DNA of 64,000 bases from assembly GCA_023512835.1 (NCBI GenBank), contig CM042092.1, forward strand, positions 47,458,400 to 47,522,399, read 5' to 3'. Below the pieces are notes generated by a model. The model was given only the letters and a program-made list of their open reading frames with translations, made no database searches and had not been told where the DNA came from. How positions within the stretch are numbered: position 1 is the first letter of the stretch; each line of letters starts with the position of its first letter. The position numbers and the translations under genes are program-made. The stretch comes from Taxillus chinensis (Eukaryota > Streptophyta > Magnoliopsida > Santalales > Loranthaceae). Below are positions 33,472 through 44,268 of the stretch, piece by piece.

Positions 33472-36120
33472 GAATCCCCAAAATCCAACACACATGCTCG
33501 CAGCATATCCTCCAAGGTCTGGATCATCCTCTCAGACTGACCATCCGTCTCATGATGAAAAGTTGTACTCAAGTTCAGCTTTGTCCCCAAAGCCTCCTAC
33601 AAACCTGCCCAAAAGCGGGATGTAAACCTTGCATCCCTATCCGATACAATAGATAAGGGCACCCCGTGCAACCTCACGATCTCACTGATATACAATTGGC
33701 TCAAAGCCCCAATGGGATCCCGCTCCCTTATTGCTAGGAAATGGGCTGATTTTGTTAGCCGATCCACAATAACCCAAATCATGTCCTTCCTCCGCGAGGT
33801 AGGTGGAAATCCTGTCACAAAATCACTCGTAATGTGATCCCATTTCCACTCTGCCACTGCTAAGGGCTGCAACATATCCGCTAGACACTGGTGCTCCACC
33901 TTTACCTATTGGTAAGTAAGGCATGCAGAAACAAACTCTGCCACATCCCTCTTCATCCCAGGCCACCAAAAATGTCTCCGAAAAGAATGTTACATCTTGG
34001 TGCCTCCTGGATGAACAGCAACTCTGGACTGATGGAACTCCCTCATCATATCCCTACGAAGAGGAGACGCCACAATCAGACACCCCTGAAAGGTCAAGTC
34101 ATGGTCAGGACCCTCGTCATAATCTCCCGCTAGCTCCCCAGCTATAATTCATGCAGGGAGTGCCTCGCACTCAATATCCCCCACTTGTCCCTCTCGGACA
34201 CGCTGATATAACTTGGGCACCATAACAATAGGACTCAAAACCATTCCTCTCTCAGAGTTACTAGGCTGGAGCTGCAATATAGCCAATTGCTCCATCAATT
34301 TCTACTCTCTCATAGCCACCTCGGCCTTGCCCTTTCTACTCAGAGCATCTGCCACAACATTCCCTTTGCCAGGGGTATATGCAAGGGTAAAATCAAACGT
34401 CTGTAGATACTCTATCCACCGACGCTGTCTCAGGTTCAAATACTTATGGGTAAGGATATAATGAAGACTCCGATGGTCTGTATACACCACAAACCTGTCC
34501 CCCAGAAGATAGTGCTACCAACTCTTTAAGGTTAAGATCACTGCTGCCAACTCTAAATCATGCGTGGGGTAGTTCAATTCATGAGGTTTCAACTGCCTCG
34601 ACCCATACGTAATCACATTGCGTTCCTGCATCAGCATACACCCCAAGCCTACTGGACGCATCACAATATACCTCATAAGGCACCCCCTCGCGTGGTAGCC
34701 TCAACACTGGCGCGGTAGTCAACCAAGCCTTCAATGTCTCAAAAGCCTACTGTCACTTATCAGTCCACTAAAATTTGACCCCCTTCCAAGTCAATGCTGT
34801 CAGAGGCGCCGACAAACAGGAGAACCCCTCCACAAAGCGCCAATAATACCGTGCCAAGCCCAAAATGCTCCTGATCTAAAACACATTCACTGGCCTCCTC
34901 CACGATGATACTGCCTCAAACTTAGCTGGGTCCACTCGGACTCCTCTAGCTGATACCATATGGCCAAGGAAATGCACCTCCTGCATCCAAAAGTCATACT
35001 TACTAAACTTGGCATATAACTGATGCTCCCTCAAGGTCTGCAAGATTACTACTAAATGTTCCTCATGCTCCAACCTAGTCTTAGAGTACACAAGGATGTC
35101 ATCAATGAATACCACCATAAAGGAATCCAAGTAAGGAGCAAACACCTAGTTCATTAACTGCATAAATACTGCTGGTGCATTAGTGAGCCGAAAAGGCATC
35201 ACCAACCACTCATAATGCCCATATCGACACCGAAAAGTGATCTTGGGGACAGCCTTCTTCCTGACTCTCAACTGATGATACCCTAATCTCAAATCTATCT
35301 TTGAAAACCACTGGGCCCCACTCAACTTATTAAACAAATCATCTATCCGAGGCAATGGATACTTGTTCTTCATCGTTACTTGATTCAGTTTTCTGTAATC
35401 AATACATGACCGCAATGTCCCATCTGCCTTCTTGGCAAAAAGTACTGGTGCTCCTCACGATGAAGTACTCGGCCGAATAAATTTCTTGCCCTCCAGCTGC
35501 TCTACCTGTTTCTATAGCTCTCTCAACACTGTAGGCCCCATCCGATAGGCCACTTGCGAGATAGGCCCTACCCCCGGTAGTAGCTCAATGCAAAACTCTA
35601 TACCCCTCTCAGGTGGTAAATTCCACAACTCCGTTGGAAACACGTCTTGGAACTGGTCCACGACCACTGGCCACACTCTCTTCTCTACATGCCCCTCGGT
35701 GAATGTGAGTGCTGCCAATCTATGGGTAATGGCACCCCACTGCTCCACCATCGGTCCAGCTCGACTCGCCTTGCGATCCCATTCACCCAACAAGGTACAA
35801 GGAAGCCCTATCGGTGACACAAAAGATACCCGGTCTATAACAATCAATAGTGGCTTGGAAGGTTCTCAACTAATCCATGCCTAATATCAAATCAAATACC
35901 CTTAAAGGCATTATATAGAGGCCAAAGGACAACTCTACATCACCCACGGTGAGAATATACTCGTGACACACCTGTCGCACCTCGTAGATACCACCCACTG
36001 GTGATTCAATAGACAATGGCCTCTTAGCCGCACCACTCTCTAAGCCAAGGCTATCCACTATAGACTCAGCAACAAAGGAACATGATGCACCCGTATCAAA
36101 TAAAACAGATAGAAGTGTTC
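33472..36120 (-). pseudogene. pol: gypsy pol (E4): protease to partial integrase, heavily decayed
   Basis: Readable pieces: protease C-terminal part at 36058-35870 (protease core decayed at 36110-36060), RT start at 35847-35512, RT palm at 35415-34876 ([20 protein letters not shown]), RNase H end at 34490-34302 ([28 protein letters not shown]) and integrase core at 33899-33597 ([22 protein letters not shown]). Many stops and shifts lie between pieces. The sequence is closest to E1 among the elements here. Confidence 0.85.
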
Positions 36121-37532
36121 AAAAAAATCAAAACCGTACCTCGTACAACTGAAGGTCCTGCCCCGCCCTCGGTGGTTGAGGATGGAACCTCTGCCTCCTC
36201 CTGCGGTGTCATGGTTAAGGCAAACACTCTGCCCTAAGCTGTACTACCAGTAGCCTCGCTCCTCTATCCTCTCTCCTTTATACGGATCCCACTCTGGGCC
36301 CCTCCACCTCCCTGTGGCTGCCTCTCTGGCCTCCCCTGAGGTCTAGACTGACTGGAACCTGCCCGACCGCCCTACCACTAACGGGCTGGTCTCTCCACTG
36401 GAGCTCTAAACTAGATGTCACCTCGGATACTCTGTGCTACCCCTCCAGCACCACTCGTACTGCCTCTGCTACAACACACTCTGCTTAAGTGCCCCTCTAG
36501 CCCATAACTGCGGCATGTCAAATGTCTCCGGGGACACTCCCATTTCCATTGTCCTGGAACCTCACAACACAAACAACCTCCTGGTGGACTGCCTGTCGAA
36601 CCCCCCTGTCTCCCCCTAAGGTAGGACCTCGCTGGCACCACTGGGGCCTGACTCCTCTCTCTGGAGCTGCCCCCAAACTCTATCTTGGGCCTCTTGGAAT
36701 TAGATCCACTCTGAAGCTGTCATCCCTGATGGGCCTGTCTCCCCTCATCGAGATCCCACTCAACAATACGGGCCGTCTCCATTGTCTCTAAATATGTCCT
36801 CAGACGGAACGCCTTAACTCTCTGCTTGTGGGCAGGCCTCAGACCTAAGGTAAACTTATGGGCCTTTAGGTCATCCTGCGCCACAGTCTCCGGAGCAAAC
36901 CTACTTAGGTTCCTCCCACTCATACTCTGACACTGTCCTCGACCCCTGCCTCAGATCGGCGAACTCTTCCCTCTTCTGCCACCTCACGGACTCAAGGAAG
37001 AACTGATCATGAAATAACTAAAGGAACTCATCCCATAGCATCATCTGTACATCATGGCTCCTAGTAACACTAAGCCACCACTCTAGGGCCTCACCCTCCA
37101 ACTGTTTCACTACCCATCTCACCTTATCCTCCTCCATGGTAGGAGAAAGGAGAATAGGTGCTCAATATGCCTCAACCAGTGCTCCGCGGCCACTGGATCA
37201 CCTCCTCCTTGGAATTTACTCGGTTGTTCTTTTCGGAACCTCGTGACCACGTCCTCATTAACATCTCAGGTCTCCACTACCTCGCATGGAACCCTATCCT
37301 CACGCTGGGACTCCTCTCTGGGTGGTGGTGGAACCACCTGCTGTGCTGCCAACTCACGGCATACCGCTTCCCTAACCTCGTCCCCCATACTTTCGCTCAG
37401 CGCCCCCACTTGGGCCACAAGTTGTTCCAATAACTCATTTCCCCCGGCGAACTACCCCGTATCCGGCCCCACATGGATGGAAGACTCATCACTAACTGCC
37501 TTAGACGCACGTAGAACTCTCAACGGAGGCAT
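36121..37532 (-). pseudogene. gag: gypsy gag (E4), decayed
   Basis: Starts MPPLRVLRASKAVSDESS at 37532, matching the E1 start. The capsid remnant LSRFAPETVAQDDLKAHKF is at 36905-36850, and zinc-knuckle remnants with lost Cys/His residues are at about 36600-36460. A strong acceptor-like pyrimidine tract ending TGTGTAG (G at 37538) stands five bases before the ATG. Confidence 0.8.
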
Positions 37533-37914
37533 TTTCACTACACAAAGAAACAAAGGTTCAATCTCTATTGCATCTCCATCACATGGGTGAATCACACATA
37601 TGGCACATATCACATATGGCTCACACAAAAACACACAAGTCACACAATGCACATATATAAGCTGTCACACAGGCACACATATCTATATTGTCACACAGTT
37701 CATCATATCATCACATATAGCATATTAAATCAGTTTCACATTCTTAATGCAAACTAGTGCCTATCTATGCATGCACACCTACACCATAACTGATTACCCC
37801 TAGTACACCTCAGAGACTCACAAAGGACCATGTTGATCAGGCACGTTCCTCTATGCTCCTCAAAAGAACTCAAGAGTAATCAATCACCCCACAACCCTAA
37901 GCCAACTAGACCAT

Positions 37915-37926
37915 GCTCTGATACTA
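37915..37926 (-). other. E4 primer-binding site
   Basis: Element-strand TAGTATCAGAGC, one mismatch to TGGTATCAGAGC, two bases from the LTR. Confidence 0.88.
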
Positions 37927-38385
37927 TCTGTCACGCCCCGGATTTCCGACCCGCAGAAACCAGTTAGTGAATCCCCATGCTCGCACCCGAAGGGACAAGG
38001 GGTTGGTGAAAACACCGAGAAAGGGACCTTAGCATGGGTGCCGTCCCTAAACCATATCACACATATACATAAATCTCATTCCAAAGCACAGTACAAACAT
38101 ACATTCACACATGTTCTTTCCCCCGCTAGGTTACATCATTGTTTTCATAATCCAACAAAACAAATAAACACACATAAGGCCTTCACCTCTGGTAAACCTC
38201 CTAGCTCCTGTAAGAACCTGAAACAAATGAAAACAAACACAACAGGAGGGGTGAGCAACCACAGCTCAGTAGGGATCATGTCTCCCCAATGCATCCCAAC
38301 TCATTAACTAGTGTAGGCATGCGCTCGTGTAATGCTACATATACATTACCAACTCAATCATGTACACATGCATTCAAATACATAG

Positions 38386-38682
38386 AAGGCCTCCCAGGTA
38401 ATCACAAACATTGCCTCTCAGACACCATGTTGCCCCCTAGGCACAATATTGCCCCTCGGGCACAGCATTGCCTCTCAGGCACAATATTACCTCTCAGGTA
38501 CAGTATTACCTCGCAGGTACAGTATTACCTCTCAGGTACAGTATTACCTCATAGGTATAGTATTACCTCTCAGGTACAGTAGCCTTTTAGGCTTCAAACA
38601 AATCTCACCTCTCAGGCCCTCAACAGTAGCCTCCCAGGCTTAATAAGGTAGCCTCGCAGGCCTACCTGACCACTCAGGTTCA
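38386..38682. repeat. about 20-bp minisatellite in E4 LTR
   Basis: Degenerate units of CCTCTCAGGTACAGTATTA and variants such as GCCTCTCAGGC, more than ten copies. Each has a CCT...AGG mini-palindrome, as in the E2 and solo-LTR minisatellites. Confidence 0.9.
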
Positions 38683-39188
38683 CATACTCTCTTTGTATCA
38701 GAGACCAGTCTTCACAACTCTATCCTCAAGTCATGACCAAGAGAGAGGATTTTTGTAGAAGCTTTTTTCTTGAAATAAAATGTCCCGGCATTGGCTCTCC
38801 ATACCATAACTAAGATAATATGATTTTTAGGGATTTTTCTAAGAGGTCTAACCTAGGTGTGCAAATGGTTACCTCGGACCAAAACTCGAAATTTTTGGGA
38901 TTTTGCACTAATTCCCAATTTTCACATTTTGAAGGAGTGGAATTTGATTTTGTAATATTTTTCTTTGAATCCAATTGGGGGGTATTTCATTATTTACATT
39001 GTAACTTACGTATAATACTTCAATGTAGAGAGACTTAATGGTTACAATGTAAATGGGTCCAATCACCCTGTCCACATACACTGGCAACTGCACTGTCCAA
39101 CTGCTCGAGACACCCTGCTTGAGACACCTTGCTCAAATCTCTACTCGACCCTGCTCGACGCTCTAGGCTCGAGCAATATGCTCGAGGC

Positions 39189-40868
39189 TATAATGACTCG
39201 TGTTTTGGGATGTGAGGAGTTAGTCGCAGTTTTGCCTTTTGGGTGGTAATTGTCAGGTTTTTTGTGAGTTTTATTTCCACACACATTAACTAGAATACCT
39301 TGTTTATTGATGAGCAAGCAAGAGGCAGGAGATGAGCCCAAGAGGACACTTTTAGAAGGTGCACGTGACAATGCACGTGACAATGGCTTGTCACGTGCAG
39401 TGATGTTTTTGCATGGGAGCCGTCCAGACTTAGTTTTAAAGCTTGTGGCAAAATCCTAGGGCATTTGGAGCTTGCACGTGACAATGGTCTTTGTCATGTG
39501 CAACCATGTTTTTGCACCATATTCTTCATTTTGTCATTCTGATAATCTTTTCCTAAAAGACCATGTTCGAATTATTGGTATTGTGTCCTGTGTGGGAGTG
39601 GAGTGGTTATTATATGTTTCATTTATCAAAACTACATCATTTTGATGGTGGGTTTCATTTATCAAAACTATGTCGTTATGATAAGTGAGGTGTCTATATA
39701 AGGAAGAGGAGCTCTCTTTGTTTTAGGTTTAGAGTTTTTGTTGTTAACCGCCGCAGCTGTCGTAGAGGGAAAGAGAGAGAGAGTTTCTGATCGTTGCTGT
39801 TGGGGTGACTCGCATGGGTGGACGACGTCTAGCGTGGGAGCAAGAGCAAGGGGAATCTTCCTGAGGTAGGGGTTTTGTCTCTTTTAGTAGCCATTCTGGG
39901 ATTAGGCCCTATAGTAGACGAAATCGTAGATTGTTATTGTTAATATATATATATATATATATGTAAATCCATATAGGTGTGATCTCGTATATGGATGTTG
40001 GCCTTCAATGGCATATTTTGTTTGGATATGATGTTGACTCCGGGGTCGAGGGATTTCAGGTTCGTTCTCAGGGCAGAGGACCCTGGGGGCCGTTGGGGCG
40101 TCTGCGCTGTTCGTTTTATGGTTGGATTCATTAGGATTAGTTCTGTGGTAGGGCCGCATGGAGAAACCTTGCGGTTTCCAGGGGAGTTTTGGTTGTGAAT
40201 TTAATATGTGGATATGCTAATTGTGATATGCGTGATGACTGTAGATTTCATGTGTTAGATGAGGTCATGTAAATGCTTATCACTGTGCTGTGCTTGTATG
40301 TGTGGCTGATTGTGAGCCTGTGTGGCTGATTGTGGAGCCTGTGTGGCTGATTGTGAGCCTATGTGGCTGTGGACGTGGGCCTGTGTGGCTGTGGAGCCTG
40401 TGTGGCTATGGTTGTGGAAGCCTTTGTGGCTGTGGAAATAGTTGTACTTGTTTGTAGCTCATGTGTGTGTTAACATTGAATAATGTGGGTTATAACCTGA
40501 TTATATATTAATGCCACGACACTGCACTTGTGCACGTACTCATGTAGATGCTAGGAGCATGGGATAGGTTGGGGAGACATGTTCCCTACTGAGATGTGGT
40601 TGCTCACCCCTCCTACTGTGTTTTATTTAACCCCAATGGGGAGATGTTGTAAAAGGATTTTTAAATTAATAAAGTATTGTGGTTTTCCCGATGGACAGCT
40701 ATTGTGGTTTGAATGCAAAACAAAATATATGATTTTATTTTTTTGAATATCTGTTGAGGATGTTGTGATATCCCAAGAGGAATGTTGTACCTTAACCCCT
40801 AATCCATCTGCGTGGGTAAAGGGGAGTCACAAACCGGTTTCCTCGGGTTGGAAATCCGGGGCATGACA
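39189..40868 (+). mobile_element. gypsy solo LTR inside E4 LTR
   Basis: Bounded by the target duplication gaggc (39184-39188 and 40869-40873). The start TATAATGACTCG has TA in place of TG; the end is GGGGCATGACA. Its layout matches the E1 LTR: two hairpins (39372-39399 and 39472-39503), palindromes, TATA (about 39694-39702), donor-like CTGAG|GTAGGG (exon end 39865) and a minisatellite (40299-40436). Formed by LTR-LTR recombination of a full element. Confidence 0.93.
40299..40436. repeat. minisatellite in solo LTR
   Basis: About six degenerate units built on GTGTGGCTGATTGTGAGCCT, each with a GCCTgtgtGGC mini-hairpin. Confidence 0.88.
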
Positions 40869-41683
40869 GAGGCTCCTTGCTCGATGCTCTGCTCGACACT
40901 CTGCTCGTAGCAAGCCCCGAGCAATTCCCTAGTCACGAACTGTCGACTGCATTCTTCCCAGTTTCATCCCAAAACCCAGTTATACCCGTTAAATCTCCAT
41001 TTTTAAGCACTAATTCATCCCACAAATGGCTTTCTAACTCATCTTAGCTATCTTAGGCTACTAAACAACATCAATTCATACCAAAACAACAAAAATCGAG
41101 TTTCTCAAACTCTAGGGTTCATACTTCCAATTCCACGAATTGGGAGTTAATTCACATGTTTTAGCTACTCTAGCAAGCATAATCAACGACATAGGATGAG
41201 AAGAACGAATCCCTACCTCGCCTTTGGTCGCTTTGAGCTCCGGATCATCAATTTCGCTTTCCCCTTCTCTTTCTCTCTCTTATTATCTTTCTCTCTCTAG
41301 AAAGGCAAGCACGTATGATACTTAGGGATTTGGGTGTTCACTGCCCTATTTATACTTTTCCACATTTAATTCATTAAAATATCAAAATTACCCTCACAGG
41401 GTCTTGACTCCAAATCAAGCCCAATTACTGTTAAAATGCTCCGTTTGAGAAGTATATCACTGTACTAAGATCTGTTTTTCCAAATAAGACCACAAATACA
41501 AAGTCACTCGACCACACCACAAAAATCCCAAAATTACCCTTTCGGGGCTCCGATTCCAAATCGGGCCCACTCACAGTCAAAACTCTCTATTTGACACATA
41601 CGTCATCGTACTAATATTCACATCCCTCGATGTGCACTTCATCACATGGTTAACTGCCAGAACCCCAGACATGGGTCATTACA

Positions 41684-42690
41684 TGGCACACACGATGGCT
41701 CGTCCTCCTACCGCTCCTCGGTGATCTACCAAAATCGGGGAGAAAGTGTCATATGATCCTCCTACACCTTCCTCAGCTCGTGCTGAGAAGTGGCCTGCAT
41801 CTTCACTGCTTCCGTGAGTTACTATCCCCAAATGCAGTCGTTTCTCTCAGCCCAGGTCCTCCAGTGTAGCTCCTCCTTCGACCTCTCCATCCGCGGCTGA
41901 CACCTTCCTCCCATCATGCATGGATCGTGATCCACATGATGAGGACGATAGTGTTTTCAACGAAATGACGAAGTATGCCGCGTCCAATGCCGAGCAAAGA
42001 TGTCTATCTGATTTGTACCCCTTCTCTCTTGGAGACACTAAGACTCTATGTTTTGAGAAGGGTCTGTTTACGATAGAAGACATAGACAACTTCTTTCGGG
42101 TAGTTAAGATGGAGATGAGGTTATTTCCGTCTCTGTACAAGGATGGACACTTGTTTGACGTCTTGCCATGTTGGTCTGAGGGTTATCTTCCAGACATAGC
42201 CCACATCGGGACCTTCATCGACGGAACTGCTGAGGATAGCAAACCTTGGAAAAATCTTTCAACTATCCTTATTCCATACCGAGTCATGATGCCGCACTTC
42301 ATGCTAGTTGCTTTTCTGATTCCGTCCAAGAAGATAATCTTAATTGATTCTCATCAAGTTATGGAGAACAATATTAGAAAGAATCAATGGGAACCATTGC
42401 ATCTTCGACTGACAGAAGTCGTAAAGCAATCCGGACTTTATGAAGAAATGGGCCAAACTCCTTTGGCTCCAACTGAAAAGCTGAAGGTGGTGGTCTGGAG
42501 CAAGAAGTAAGTGCCACAACAGCCCGATGGAGATAGCTGTGGAGCCTTTGTGTGTTTTTTCATCAAGTCATTCGTAAAGGTGGAAAAAAACTGGAACAAC
42601 ATCTGCAACTATACAATGGAGCAGACAATGGAGCTTAGAGAGAAGGCAGCAACAATGATCTTCAAGTATAGAAAGCCTTATGTGCCTTAA
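41684..42690 (+). pseudogene. third ORF of element C: C-terminal part with Ulp1-like protease
   Basis: Cut at its start by E4. The frame is followed from about 41686 with TGA stops in the linker (CGGTGATCT, CCGTGAGTT). It is open from 41920 for 196 codons, and after a TAA at 42508 continues to the true end PYVP and TAA at 42688. Candidate catalytic residues: His in MMPHFML (residue 126 from 41920), Asp in LIDSH (residue 143), then past the stop Gln and Cys in QQPDGDSCGAF. The His-Asp spacing of 17 and Gln-Cys spacing of 6 are those of yeast Ulp1. Homologous along its length to 53048-54112, at roughly half identity by eye. Not a free host gene: PPT and LTR follow directly. Confidence 0.82.
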
Positions 42691-42826
42691 TGTAAAATTT
42701 CATATCAAGGCTGAATTGTACTGATGTTGCTGACTTAATGGATATGGAAGTTATCTTTATTCTGTATGTTATTATTTTGCTTCACTTACTAGATCAGATT
42801 ACATAGGGTTTTGGCATATCCATAAT

Positions 42827-42836
42827 TGGAGGAGAT
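42827..42836 (+). other. element C polypurine tract
   Basis: TTGGAGGAGAT directly precedes the LTR start TGTTGGATC. It is located 137 bp after the stop of the Ulp1-like ORF, as in element B. Confidence 0.8.
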
Positions 42837-44268
42837 TGTTGGATCAAACTTAGAATTTGGATGATGCGGATAAAACCCTATGTAATTTGATTTGAGACAT
42901 TGCATGTTTTATGTTTAGTTGTTGCAAAAGATATGATCTTAATCCGGACCTGCACTCGTGAGAACAAATCTGAGGACAAGATACATAATCCTGATCCGGA
43001 CAAGAGTGAGTGTCCTCAAACACTTGGTAAATAACCAAGTCCTCACTTCATATGGAATAAGGATCATTCGTGCAGACTAAACACATAAAGCTACGGACTA
43101 AGGAATCTACGTCTAACCTTTAAACGGACTAAGTCAAATAGATGTAGAGTAAGAATCCTAGTCAAACAACTAGCACGGAGTAAGAAACAATTATCGCGGA
43201 ATAAAAGGCTAAATCTTCCACTCAAGCAGACTAAGGACAAGAAGACATGGAGTAAGAAATCCGAGTCTTTCATACATGTGGAGTAAGGAACGACTTGTGC
43301 GGAATAAGGACCCAAGTCCTTTGTTCGCACGGAGTAAGGAAAAGAGATTACGGAGTAAGGAATCCGACCTTTTACTCATGCGGAGTAAGGATGCGCTAAT
43401 ATGGAGTAAGCCATCCTGTCCTTTCAACTCATGCGGAGTAAGGAACTCTTGCGGAGTAATGAAGTGCTGATATGGAGTAAGCTCTCTGGACTTCTCCTTT
43501 ATACGTAGTAAGGAAGCGCTGACACAGAATAAGGATTCCAGTACCAAACTAACACGGAGTAAGCAATCAATGATACGGAGTAAGGATCCGAGCTTCATTA
43601 ACACGGAGTAAGAAACTTTACGATGGATTAAGAAGACATTACTTCAACTTATTTCTTCGCACTCAAAGCAGTCAATTCGCTGCGTCCCGATGTAAGACAA
43701 ACTCATTGATAACCTAAAGCATCTTACACGTGGATCGTACGGATATGTGGACACAACTTTAACTGCACTTGGGAACTCACAAAGACTATTGTGCTTTACA
43801 AACCCAAGATGTTGAGCTCCACATCCGCAGCATTCAAGGTAGAGAGAATTCCGAGGAACAGTCAATGTTGCACGTTGCTCGGAAGAACAAGTTCCAAGGA
43901 TGTTCCCAACAAATGGCTATATATATTAGACCTTGTATATTTTCATAAGTATTGATGCAGTTCTTGAGCACTTAAGTGAATAAGAAAATCTCATGTACAA
44001 GAGCCAATAAAGATAATAGCTGGGTAGTGTGTAAGTAACTAAACAAAGTGTAAGAGATTTGTTCAGTAGATCGAAAAGATTTACAAGCTTTAATCTGCTT
44101 CTATTTTATTGTAATTATCTCTTGATAATAAAATAACATACTTCCACTATCTGGTTATCTTCTGCATTGATTGTTTCTCTTAACCAGATAAGTGTTGTGC
44201 CGGAGTTAGACAAGAGTTTTGATAAAAGCATATTCACCCCCCCCCCTCTAGGCTTCTAGGGACCAACA
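42837..44268 (+). repeat. element C 3' LTR (1432 bp)
   Basis: Begins TGTTGGATCAAAC and ends GGGACCAACA. The downstream flank is ggact; the matching upstream duplication is lost. A C-run (about 44237-44246) lies near the end. It contains the degenerate repeat block 43091-43640. Confidence 0.92.
43091..43640. repeat. CGGAGTAAGGA repeats in Sirevirus LTR
   Basis: At least fifteen copies of a CGGAGTAAGGA core at irregular 20-45 bp spacing, many preceded by CATG or ACA and followed by short divergent spacers. The same array, reversed, is in the LTRs at 48190-48720 and 52220-52700. Frames of up to 131 codons here come from the repeat and are not genes. Confidence 0.9.

Larger units (their letters stand above)
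33472..41683 (-). mobile_element. E4: Ty3/gypsy chromovirus, 3' end deleted
   Basis: On the minus strand: 5' LTR (41683-37929, containing a solo LTR), PBS, gag, protease, RT, RNase H, and integrase up to the residues [10 protein letters not shown] at 33472. The rest of integrase, the tail and the 3' LTR are missing. The edge coincides with the copia gag of element C, across the later E3 insertion. The coding region is more decayed than in E1 and E3. Confidence 0.88.
37929..41683 (-). repeat. E4 5' LTR, interrupted by a solo LTR
   Basis: TGTCACGCCCCGG on the left, GGGTCATTACA on the right. Subtracting the solo LTR and its duplicated 5 bp gives about 2.07 kb. TATA (minus) is at 41356-41347 and donor-like GCGAG|GTAGGG has its exon end at 41217. 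Tandem repeats at 38386-38682. CTCGA-rich sequence flanks the solo LTR. Confidence 0.9.
23211..44268 (+). mobile_element. Sirevirus-like element C, plus strand, gutted and interrupted
   Basis: A plus-strand copia gag (23216-23950) and, beyond E3 and E4, a plus-strand third ORF with PPT and LTR (41684-44268). Both parts share orientation and bracket E4, so I infer one element that lost its middle (gag zinc knuckle through pol) together with the 3' part of E4. An alternative is that the gag belongs to an inverted piece of element A. Confidence 0.6.

Noticed and set aside
38386..38682. CRISPR-like array
   Set aside because: Units are contiguous and degenerate with no unique spacers, inside a plant LTR; it is a minisatellite.
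41920..42510. A free-standing host Ulp1/SENP-like gene
   Set aside because: It lacks introns and is followed at once by a PPT and Sirevirus LTR. Its homologue at 53048-54112 is in the same element context, so it is a transposon ORF.
43209..43604. 131-codon frame with SLLRI-like repeats
   Set aside because: Produced by the CGGAGTAAGGA repeat read on the other strand within an LTR.
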